Part shown: positions 55,909-64,000 of the stretch, piece after piece | How positions within the stretch are numbered: the first letter of the stretch is position 1 | How the letters are laid out: each line of letters starts with the position of its first letter | Assembly: GCA_022836615.1 (NCBI GenBank) | Contig: MU405241.1 | Coordinates: forward strand, 62,001-126,000 | Direction: 5' to 3' | Length of the DNA: 64,000 nt | Origin: Annulohypoxylon bovei var. microspora | Taxonomy: Eukaryota; Ascomycota; Sordariomycetes; Xylariales; Hypoxylaceae | The notes under the pieces: generated by a model | Databases searched by the model: none | What the model saw: the letters and a program-made list of their open reading frames with translations, nothing else | What the model was told of the DNA's origin: nothing | Position numbers and translations under genes: made by a program

Positions 55909-58070
55909 ATGGACGGCGAACACGCCAACTATGGCTCACCAGCCAATGCAATTACACCTGGCAGCAATCTAATCCTAGCTCAACCACCACTGCAGGCCGA
56001 CACGAGTGCGCACCAAGGAGCTGAAGGTAAGCCAGGAAGAATGCGACCGTGATAATAGTCGTCGTTCTGCCTCGTATCTAAAATATACTAATGCGCCAGT
56101 TAGATGTGCAGATGTCCGAAATCCCTTCCGCCGACCCTATTATCAAGCAAGATAGCACTACTCCTGCCCCTGCTGGTACTTCAGATAACCCACTTGATGC
56201 CCCTCCTGCGCCGCCTGCTGAAACTACCTTAGCTAAGGACGATGAGGAGATGGGCGAGGCTCAGCCGGATGGACGACAAGACAAAGATGGCGAAGAGCCA
56301 GCCGCTGGCGCTGACAGCGTCCAAGAGGTAAAGTCGAAGGAAAGCATCGAGAACGCCGCGCGCGAACATCTCATCTCTCAAACTCACGCCATAGTCCTAC
56401 CGAGTTACAGTACCTGGTTCGACATGAATACCGTCCACAGCATCGAACGCAAGGCTCTTCCAGAATTCTTCAATAGCCGAAACCGAAGTAAAACCCCCGC
56501 CGTCTACAAGGATTACCGTGATTTTATGATCAACACCTACCGATTGAACCCTGTCGAATACTTGACTGTGACAGCGTGTCGACGAAACTTAGCTGGAGAC
56601 GTTTGCGCCATCATGCGCGTCCATGCTTTCCTAGAGCAATGGGGATTGATTAATTACCAAGTAAATTCCCTGCGCCTCGTCAACGGCTATACAGAGCTAA
56701 TACACTTTCAGGTTGATGCGGATCAACGCCCATCTCAAGTCGGACCACCCTTCACCGGCCATTTCCAGGTCATCTGTGATACACCTCGCGGACTTCAGCC
56801 CTGGCAACCTTCGGCCGATCCTATCGTTCTTGACGGCAAGAAGATTCAGGATACTGACCAGAAAGCCATTGCTGCTGCGACTGCTGCGGGCGAACGAAAC
56901 CTAGAGATCGGCCGCAACATATACGAAGCTAATGCGAAGGGAGCGAAGCTAACTAAGACCGAGGGCAAGACGAATGGTGAGGCCGTGACCAACGGCGCTA
57001 CCTCGCCAGCAGGCGATGAGAGTTTGACCAAGCCCATCGTTAAGGTCCACTGCCAAAACTGTGGCGTCGATTGCACCAGAGTCTACTATCACCTTCCCGA
57101 GGCCAGCTCTCCTAATAAGGCTAAGTACGATGTTTGTCCCAGCTGTTATCTTGAGGGCCGAATACCCAACAACCAGACGAATACCCAATTTGTCAAGATG
57201 GAGAACAAAACTTACTCAACAGTTCTTGACCGTGATGCACCGTGGACAGATGCTGAGATTCTTCGACTACTCGAGGCATTAGAAAGATACGATGACGACT
57301 GGGCTGAGATATCAGAGCACGTAGGCACGCGAACTCGGGAGGAGTGCGTCTTGCAATTCCTTCAGCTAGATATCGAGGACAAGTATCTCGAAACAGAAGC
57401 GCCCATCCATGCTCCCACAGGCCTTTCTATGCTAGGAAAACATGGAGGACACCTCCCATTCAGTCAAGCTGACAACCCTGTTATGTCCGTCATTGGCTTC
57501 TTAGCTAGCCTTGCAGATCCTAAGACGACAGCTGCGGCGGCTAAGAAATCCGTCGAAGAGCTCCAACAAGGCCTACGAAACAAGATTGACGGTGGCGATG
57601 CGAAGGTCAACGGAAAGGGCAAGGAGAAGGAGGGAGATTCCATGGAGATCGATGCCAACCAGGAGACCACGAGTACGACAGTAGCTAACTTAGCTAGCAT
57701 ACCACTTGCTGCTATGGGAGCGCGTGCCGGTGGGCTGGCTTCTCACGAGGAGCGCGAGATGACTAGGTTACTTTCCGCTGCCGTGAACGTCACCCTGCAA
57801 AAGATGGAGTTGAAGTTGAAGTTCTTCGACGAGATGGAGGGTATCCTACAGGCAGAGCGTCGCGAGCTAGAACGAGGACGTCAACAACTCTTCCTAGACC
57901 GACTCGCGTTCAAGAAGAGGGTTCGGGAAACCCAAGCAGGCCTGCGAGCTGGCGTAAACGGTGCCGAAATCAAAGTCGACGGCAACGGGCTAACATTCAC
58001 ATCCGCCCCCCCATTAAGCTCCGTCCAGCCGCTCGGCAGCGACGGCAACATCAAGAGCTACGAGGCCTAA
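55909..58070 (+). CDS. RSC8: Rsc8/Swi3-type chromatin-remodelling subunit (SWIRM-ZZ-SANT), 2 exons
   Basis: Scaffold subunit of SWI/SNF and RSC remodelling complexes (Moira/Swi3 family). Exons 55909-56026 and 56104-58070; 694 residues. Acidic N-terminus, SWIRM domain at about 134-226 (HAIVLPSYSTWFDMNTVHSIE through FLEQWGLINYQV), ZZ-type zinc finger at about 356-388 (CQNCGVDC ... CPSCYLEGR), SANT/Myb domain at about 418-465 (APWTDAEILRLLEALERYDDDWAEI). Then comes the hydrophobic PVMSVIGFLASLADP strip, and a C-terminal leucine-zipper-like helix (MTRLLSAAVNVTLQKMELKLKFF...) that dimerises the family. The intron has TACTAAT just before its TTAG end. The start is the Met of MDGEHANYG in exon 1; the Met in the large open frame at 56091 lies within the intron. 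Confidence 0.94.
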
Positions 58071-58616
58071 CTTCTTCAAACTTCAACCGGCGTTTTTTTG
58101 CGCGAGAGCAGCGGTCTAGTATCGCGGCGAAACTAGGCATCCGAAAGGGGGGATGGATTTTATGCGGTTTTGACATTTCGCAAACAACCTTATTGTTACG
58201 AAAGCTATTTGTCCGGGTTTTCCTCCGGGGCGTTAAGGGAGATTTCGAAATGCCGGTTCCCGTCCTGTCCTCCCTGGGAAAGGATACATACAATATATCG
58301 TGGTTCTTTTCCAGAGCCGAGGGCGAGGGCGAGGGGTGGATATTGAGCGGGGGTCCCGTAGTGTCTTTTTTACGGAAGGGCTGTGTATTACCATCAGAAA
58401 GATAAGATCACTAGGTACTCATAAATAGGACACGTCCGTGAGAAATGGAAAAGGTGTTTTTTTTTTCGTTGCTAAAATCTTTTTTTCTTTGCGGTAGGGT
58501 GATTTGTTTGGATGGGGTGTTTCGGGTGTAAGTCGAGGAAATTTAGGCGGCGTTTGAGAATGGTATATACTTATGGTAGGTACTAGGTCGTGCTCTAGAT
58601 ATGTACACTTTGTGCC
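58071..58616. other. Convergent intergenic region, RSC8 and RRN5
   Basis: 546 bp of 3' flanks with a GAGGGCGAGGGCGAG repeat at about 58319-58334 and two runs of T near 58456-58490. No gene seen. Confidence 0.5.
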
Positions 58617-60533
58617 TCAGTCGTCGTAACCATCTAAGCGCTTCTGCTCTGCCCTGAACTCCCACGCGCTGTAGTACTTCGTCCGGTCCCTCCAGTTCTC
58701 ACCCGTGTCTGCCAACCCTCTTCTTCCACTACTACTGGCCGCCCCCAACGCCAGTCCGGGGTCGGGTTTAGGCGACTCGTCCTCGGGCTTAGCAGGGTCG
58801 CCCCGCAGCACACCCCACAACCGCGCCTCCTCCGCCGCGCTGACTGCGGCGTCGAGGACGTCAGCGTCGGCCCAGAGGCGCTGCTCGGCTTTGAGGCGGT
58901 GGAGGAGGCCTTGCTTTGACCGCGAGGTGGGGATGTGGTCTAGCGCTGAGTAGGTCAGGGCTTCGGTTAGGTCGGCGGAGAGGAGGGCGTTGTCGATCCG
59001 GGGCGAGGACTCGGGGTCGGGGGGTTGGGGTTCTGGGGAGTCGATGGAGGGGGTGTCTGAGAGGGAGTCGTAGTCGGAGCTGGGGGGTGGGTCCATATCG
59101 GTGTCGAATCCGGGTCTGAAGAGATGTTCTGATGTGTCAGGCAGGTTGTGGGGGTCGCCGGCTGGATTTGTGCTGGGGTTGGGGAAGCCGAGAGCGGCTT
59201 CGACGGCGGCGTAGGTCATTATTTCGTAGTCGTAGTCGTCATCTTGGTCATCTTGTTCCTCGATATTGGAGGCAGTATCTTCCTCCTCTTCGTATATGTC
59301 ATCGTTAGCTGTGGTATCAACATCCATATCCTGACTCTCTTCTTCGTTTAATTCGCCTTTATCCTCCTCCGCAGACCCCCTTCCATCCTCATCCCCTTCC
59401 TCCTCTTCATAATCTTCATCATCATACACATCTAACCTCAATCTCCTCGCCGCCTTCGCCCAAAACTCCCGACTATTCTCCTTCAACCCCACAGACGCCG
59501 CCGCGGCCCTGACATCCTTCGTCCTCACGTCGTTGCCCTTGAGCCTCGGGTTCCCAGCGCGCCGAGCCCGTATCCTCGAGCCCGCCACGTACAGCGCCGC
59601 TCTCACGAGCCGCCTCGTGATACTCAGCGCCAGCGAATAGAAGTCCTCGAGCGCCGTGGCCCGGATCGCGGGCGGCTCGTCGGCCTCCGACATAAACCGC
59701 CAGTTGCCGTCCTCCACAGCCGAGTTCATGAACACGCGGTCCGGCAGCTTGAGCCAGGTCCGCAGGTGGAACAGCTCCGCGAAGGGCGGGAGGTCGGAAC
59801 GGGAATCGTGGGATTCGTTTGGATGGCTGGAATGGTGCGAGTGGTGAGGCGGCGAAAACGCATCCAGCTCCCCGCGCCGCAGCGCCCGCACCCGGTGCTC
59901 GAGGACCTGTGCCAGCGGCGGCGTCACGAGCCACCGCCCGCCCCAGCGCTTCTGCTCCAGCGAGGCCTCGTACGTTTCCTGGCGCAGCGCGAGCGCGTCG
60001 GCCGCGCCGTCCAAGGCGGCCATGAGCTCGGTGCTGAGCTCGGCCGCCGAGGGCATGGCTATGGGCCCGATGCCGCGCGCCCGCTTCCTGTCGTCGGCGC
60101 GCCGCGCGCGGTCTGCGGTGGCCAGGTGCAGCAGGTACTGGTGGACCTCGAGGACACTCTTGCTGCCGATCCGGGAGGAGATTCCGGAGAGGTCGTCGCG
60201 GCCGAGCCGTGCGAGGGCCGTGAAGAAAGATGCCTTCTCTGAGGCAGTCCAGAGCACGGCGCCGAGCTGCGTGTGCGTGAGCTCGACGAGGGGAGCGGTG
60301 GCGTTGGAAGTGGATGGCGGCTCGGCTATCAGCCCGGCAGCGGCGTCTGATATGTCATCGTTGAGGAGGCCGAGGTACCGCGGGTTGAAGACGCCTTTTT
60401 GCCGCTTGAAGGCTGGGGCGGAAGGAGGCGAGGCTGGTCTCCGGCGGCGCTTCCGCGGGGATTCGCGGGAGGGACGTTCGTCAGAGGAGGAATTGCTGTC
60501 GCCGGGTTGGTACTCGGCGTCTTCTAGGTCCAT
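58617..60533 (-). CDS. RRN5: RNA polymerase I upstream activation factor subunit Rrn5-like, single exon
   Basis: In yeast Rrn5 is part of UAF, which sits on the rDNA promoter. 638 residues: disordered basic N-terminus, then a SANT-like domain at about 86-137 (HTQLGAVLWTASEKASFFTAL ARLGRDDLSGISSRIGSKS). This is the conserved part; the WTxxEKxxFFxALxRxG pattern is the hallmark. A histidine-rich stretch (HHSHHSSH) follows and then FHLRTWLKLPDRVFMNSA. The region from about 385 to 460 is a long Asp/Glu run, and the C-terminal helix has LLHRLKAEQRLW. Very GC-rich codons. Assignment rests on the SANT pattern plus overall organisation, and no homology search was possible. A different SANT-domain nuclear protein is the alternative. 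Confidence 0.78.
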   Translation of the reverse strand: MDLEDAEYQPGDSNSSSDERPSRESPRKRRRRPASPPSAPAFKRQKGVFNPRYLGLLNDDISDAAAGLIAEPPSTSNATAPLVELTHTQLGAVLWTASEKASFFTALARLGRDDLSGISSRIGSKSVLEVHQYLLHLATADRARRADDRKRARGIGPIAMPSAAELSTELMAALDGAADALALRQETYEASLEQKRWGGRWLVTPPLAQVLEHRVRALRRGELDAFSPPHHSHHSSHPNESHDSRSDLPPFAELFHLRTWLKLPDRVFMNSAVEDGNWRFMSEADEPPAIRATALEDFYSLALSITRRLVRAALYVAGSRIRARRAGNPRLKGNDVRTKDVRAAAASVGLKENSREFWAKAARRLRLDVYDDEDYEEEEGDEDGRGSAEEDKGELNEEESQDMDVDTTANDDIYEEEEDTASNIEEQDDQDDDYDYEIMTYAAVEAALGFPNPSTNPAGDPHNLPDTSEHLFRPGFDTDMDPPPSSDYDSLSDTPSIDSPEPQPPDPESSPRIDNALLSADLTEALTYSALDHIPTSRSKQGLLHRLKAEQRLWADADVLDAAVSAAEEARLWGVLRGDPAKPEDESPKPDPGLALGAASSSGRRGLADTGENWRDRTKYYSAWEFRAEQKRLDGYDD

Positions 60534-61286
60534 ATTTGGTGATGGATATGAGAGCGAGAATCCCGCGTGATATTTGTGTATATATTAACCCCTTAGATCG
60601 GGTGTAGAGCGAATGTATAGGTAGAAAGTGTATATGCAACTATCCGTAGCTTTCAAATGTATCCAAAGTAGTCATTTTCATCATCAAGAAAATCCTGGGC
60701 AACTTTGTAGGATTTACTTCCAAAATTGTGTTACGGTTTTTTTTTTTTTTGATATGATGATTAAATCCTTAGTTTTGTAAAGTTAGAATTGAGATATTTC
60801 TCAAACTCTATAGGTAGAAGGAAGTATGTCAGTTAAGAAAAGACTGAGAAGCTGCGAATGGTTTGATAGAGTAGTGGGTGGGTGTATAAAGCCTCGATAG
60901 TTAATTATCCGATATTCTCATGTTGAGGTGTCCGATCCAAGACATGCATGACTTGTTAGATTTTAAAAGAACAGCATCATTAAATAATCAGCCTACTAAC
61001 GATTAATACCAATAAACGCAAATAAATATCTTCATGGTGACTTCATGTATTTGTTTACCTGGGTATTTTAGGTGTAAAAGATAACTTTATACATGATTGC
61101 CTTGGTTACCCCTTTCTTTTATATCTATTCGCTTTATTCCAAGTCCAGGATATTGCTCCTAGTTTGTTCTTTTATTCGTTTAATACTCAACTCCACCGAA
61201 GAGTTTTAATTCCAAACTTCAAGCACGAGCCTCAAATCTTGTCTCAACATCCATCCTGATTTTCTAGATACCCAGGTAGATATGCG
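60534..61286. other. Divergent upstream region, RRN5 and IRC3
   Basis: 753 bp, strongly A/T-rich, with 14 consecutive T bases at 60737-60750. These can act as nucleosome-excluding tracts in promoters (established for fungi). No gene seen. Confidence 0.55.
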
Positions 61287-63227
61287 ATGCCGCTCCTGTC
61301 TGCCAGGTGGCTATCTTCAACGGCATCTGTATGCCGCTTCCTAGTGACGGGTTATCATCGGACCAGATTTTTACTTCCGTTTAGAACATACGCCTCCGAC
61401 GCCACTCGCACATTTCAAAAAATAAGCCTCCGTGACTATCAAGAAGAATGCATCCAATCTGTTCTAGCTTCTGTGAAGAATGGTCATAAACGATTAGGAA
61501 TATCGCTAGCTACCGGTGCAGGGAAGACTATCATCTTCACCCAATTAATTGACCGGGTCAAGTCTAATGCAGACGATGCTAGCCAAACATTAATCCTAGC
61601 TCATAGGAGAGAGCTTGTGGAACAGGCGGCAAGGCATTGTACTAATGCTTACCCGCACAAGAGGGTTGAAATAGAGATGGGTAATATGCACGCCTCAGGA
61701 ACTGCAGATATCACAATTGCCAGTATACAGAGCATCAATTCCGGAGACCGTATCGACAAGTTCGACCCTAGCCGGTTCAAGCTCGTACTTGTCGATGAAG
61801 CTCATCATATAGTCGCCCCTGGGTACTTGAGAACTCTGGAACATTTCGGCCTAGATGAAAAGAAAGATGACTCTCCTACGCTTGTCGGCGTTTCTGCGAC
61901 CTTCTCTCGAACTGACGGGCTTCGGCTGGGCGCTGCAATTGACGAGATAGTGTATCACAAGGATTACGTCGACATGATAGGAGACAAGTGGTTGTCGGAC
62001 GTTGTCTTCACCACGGTCGAGTCAAAAGCTGATGTCTCAAAAGTTAGCAGCGCTAGCAACGGCGATTTTCAAACCCGTGAATTGTCTAGGGTTGTCAATA
62101 CCAGGCAAGTGAATGAAGTAACTGTCCGTAGCTGGCTTGCTAAGGCTTCGGAGAGGAAATCGACGTTAGTTTTCTGTGTGGACCTTGCCCATATCGATGG
62201 CTTGACTGAAACTTTCCGTCGGTACGGCGTTGATGCCAGATTTGTGACTGGTGAAACTCCGAACATTGAGAGGAGTCAGCTCATAGACGCCTTTAAAAGA
62301 CGGGAATTCCCGGTATTAATCAACTGTGGCGTTTTTACTGAAGGAACCGACATTCCCAATATCGATTGTATCATCCTAGCGCGGCCGACTCGCTCCCGCA
62401 ACTTGCTGGTGCAAATGATAGGAAGGGGTATGCGACTTCATCCAGATAAGACCGATTGCCACATCATCGACATGGTATCTAGTCTAGCTACCGGCATAGT
62501 AACAACACCTACGTTGTTTGGTCTTGACCCGTCCGAGCTGGTCGAGAAAGTATCTGTGGAGGACATGCGGCGTCTAAAGAGCACGAGAGAAACTGGCGAG
62601 AGCGCGCCGGCACGGAAAGTCACTTTCGTCGACTATGATTCAGTCTTCGATTTGATAGCAGACACATCTGGCGAAAAGCATATTCGATCAATTAGCCAGC
62701 ATGCGTGGGTGCAAGTTTTGCCTCATAAGTGGATTCTATCGGGGCCTGGTGGGACTTTTATACGATTAGAAAGGAATATGGAACCAGAAGAAGAGAACAA
62801 ATTCGCTGCCTGGGAAATCCGGGCTCTTCCCCAAGGTGTAGCGAAGTCTCCGTACGCCAAACCTCGAAGGCTACTCCAAGCACCCACCTTGGTCGATGCT
62901 GTACATGGGAGTGATAAGTACGCATCTGAAAAATACCCTCATTACCTTATCTCAAGATACCAGAGCTGGCGGAACGGTCCTCCTACAGATGGTCAATTGA
63001 ACTTTCTAAACAAATTGCGAGGGGAGAAGGAAAAACTAACACCAACGGATATTACAAAGGGGAAGGCTGCAGATATGATAACGAAATTGAAGCATGGTGC
63101 TCGAGGCCGCTTTGCTACCATTGATGCGGACAGGAGGCGAAAGGAGCGGAAGCAGACGATGGTACAGGAGAGGGAGAAAGCAATCCAACAACGAGAAAAG
63201 GTCACTGTTGGACCTTTATTAGCGTGA
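61287..63227 (+). CDS. IRC3: Mitochondrial DEAD/DEAH-box helicase Irc3, single exon
   Basis: SF2 helicase that remodels branched DNA and helps maintain mitochondrial DNA in yeast. 646 residues: mitochondrial presequence 1-38 (Arg, Ser and no acids), Q-like motif SLRDYQEECIQSVL, Walker A ATGAGKT (75-81), motif Ia LAHRRELVEQA, motif II VDEAH (169-173), SATFSRTDG, then helicase C-domain STLVFCVDLAHI, GVFTEGTDIPNIDCIILARPTRS and the arginine-finger motif QMIGRGMRLHP. A C-terminal domain of about 250 residues follows, ending in a basic coiled tail. No intron needed; the start is the first Met and places the presequence correctly. Diverges from Rrn5. Confidence 0.93.
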   Translation: MPLLSARWLSSTASVCRFLVTGYHRTRFLLPFRTYASDATRTFQKISLRDYQEECIQSVLASVKNGHKRLGISLATGAGKTIIFTQLIDRVKSNADDASQTLILAHRRELVEQAARHCTNAYPHKRVEIEMGNMHASGTADITIASIQSINSGDRIDKFDPSRFKLVLVDEAHHIVAPGYLRTLEHFGLDEKKDDSPTLVGVSATFSRTDGLRLGAAIDEIVYHKDYVDMIGDKWLSDVVFTTVESKADVSKVSSASNGDFQTRELSRVVNTRQVNEVTVRSWLAKASERKSTLVFCVDLAHIDGLTETFRRYGVDARFVTGETPNIERSQLIDAFKRREFPVLINCGVFTEGTDIPNIDCIILARPTRSRNLLVQMIGRGMRLHPDKTDCHIIDMVSSLATGIVTTPTLFGLDPSELVEKVSVEDMRRLKSTRETGESAPARKVTFVDYDSVFDLIADTSGEKHIRSISQHAWVQVLPHKWILSGPGGTFIRLERNMEPEEENKFAAWEIRALPQGVAKSPYAKPRRLLQAPTLVDAVHGSDKYASEKYPHYLISRYQSWRNGPPTDGQLNFLNKLRGEKEKLTPTDITKGKAADMITKLKHGARGRFATIDADRRRKERKQTMVQEREKAIQQREKVTVGPLLA

Positions 63228-63881
63228 AGTTTTTCACAGGCTTACAGGTTCACGCATACGCAAACTGACAAAACTACCATGCTAGTCCGCTAACAAGGAC
63301 TTGACAGGCGGCTTGATTGAATGTTGGTAGATTCCGTTAAGGAAGGTTCCTGCTATTTTTGGATGGTCAATGTGATTCTGATTCTGATTAATACGCACTA
63401 ATCAGCCATACATACACCTGTTTCGTTCAATTTGCAGCTGTCGACTATCCACACAGTTCTTGTCACTCCCTCACGCACCTTCATCTCACCCAGTCTCGTA
63501 CCACAACCACAAGAAGGAAAACCAAACTTCACGGATACGCCAAGCTGAGTTTGTTTCCTTGTGAAGCATACTGAGATTAAATATTCTTCTTCTACAATAA
63601 TTACATCAACTTTTCTTCAACCTTCTTAAATCTAAATTTTGCGGCAACTTTGTTAGATCTTCCACCCAGGCGTATCTATGGTAATTGAGAGTACTGCCGT
63701 ATAGGTTTGGAACTCAAACCCAAAGTCAACTATGTTTTGCTCCTAACCTTTGTCCAGTACCTCTTTAATTGTTTACTTAAATAATTAATAGCCGACTTGT
63801 TCCTCCATCATCGGGACCTCTAATGTCGTTGTAATTTAAATCAACACATTTTCCTCCCACTTCCTGTAGTGGGAGGACGAC
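63228..63881. other. Intergenic between IRC3 and the edge gene
   Basis: 654 bp, A/T-rich 3' flank of IRC3 and leader of the next gene. No other gene seen. Confidence 0.5.
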
Positions 63882-64000
63882 ATGGACAACATGGAACCTA
63901 TGGATATAATTCAACGGGAATCAGACACGGAATTCGCTATAGACTTAGGCGATAGTTCAAATACTAAGTTTATTAATTCAAAACGCCACCACCACCGCGC
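63882..64000 (+). CDS. Start of an unidentified protein, cut by the window edge
   Basis: An ATG at 63882 opens a frame that runs to the last base with no stop (39 codons): MDNMEPMDIIQRES, an acidic stretch, then KRHHHHR. The short in-phase context and A/T-rich leader upstream fit a gene start, but the sequence is too short and too low in complexity to identify. It could also be a chance frame. Confidence 0.35.
   Translation, partial: MDNMEPMDIIQRESDTEFAIDLGDSSNTKFINSKRHHHR

Noticed and set aside
56091..56103. ATG inside the RSC8 intron as the start codon
   Set aside because: It lies before the acceptor at 56103. Exon 1 at 55909-56026 joins in phase and fits the family's acidic N-terminus.
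1..64000. CRISPR array, prokaryotic operon, secondary-metabolite cluster or intact transposon
   Set aside because: No spaced repeats, no Shine-Dalgarno-led gene runs, no PKS/NRPS/terpene core enzyme and no transposase or reverse transcriptase motif was seen on either strand.

Overview
This window is a 64 kb piece of a nuclear chromosome from a filamentous ascomycete (Pezizomycotina; the gene set and protein sequences look most like Sordariomycetes, which is an inference). The evidence is: short spliceosomal introns (about 50-100 nt) with GT-AG ends, genes spread evenly on both strands, about 0.5-4 kb between genes, and fungal families such as a Zn2Cys6 regulator of the FarB/Ctf1-beta type, an AA9 lytic polysaccharide monooxygenase, Mcd4, Bst1, Arv1, Csm1/Pcs1, Rrn5 and Rsc8. 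I built 20 complete gene models, one interrupted model and one gene start cut off by the right edge. For the recognised genes, exon joints were placed by hand from the splice sites and the reading phase.

Layout. 0-7.4 kb: V-ATPase subunit e (+), Arv1 (-), an intracellular LysM-domain protein (-), and an unrecognised gene with an in-frame TAG (-). 7.8-14.8 kb: a FarB/Ctf1-beta regulator (-) whose zinc cluster is assembled across two micro-exons, then a divergent F-box/DUF6546-like gene (+). 15.6-25.7 kb: Mcd4 (-), Csm1/Pcs1 (-), Msp1 (+) and cystathionine beta-lyase (+). 25.7-29.9 kb: the longest stretch with no supportable gene. 29.9-37.4 kb: Serinc/Tms1 (-), AA9 LPMO (-), a 2EXR protein (-) and an Mch1-like MFS transporter (+). 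38.9-49.1 kb: Bst1 (-), a 3.3 kb gap, Pms1 (+). 49.6-63.2 kb: a four-helix membrane protein (-), Arh1 ferredoxin reductase (+), ETF-alpha (-), Rsc8 (+), Rrn5 (-) and Irc3 helicase (+). The start of another gene lies at the right edge.

How the genes relate. Most are independent housekeeping genes. Three act in or near GPI-anchor metabolism (Arv1, Mcd4, Bst1), spread over 42 kb. Three products are mitochondrial (Arh1, ETF-alpha, Irc3), and Msp1 acts on the outer membrane. FarB is a fatty-acid-responsive regulator and ETF-alpha serves beta-oxidation; the ETF-alpha upstream region carries a single FarA/FarB-type core, which is suggestive only. There is no biosynthetic gene cluster, no intact transposon, no recognisable tRNA or rRNA, and nothing prokaryotic. 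I found no convincing new multi-gene system. The most unusual items are the micro-exons in FarB, the GC-AG intron in Arh1, the TAG-interrupted gene, and a dispersed palindromic TACCTAGGTA-type motif in intergenic DNA.
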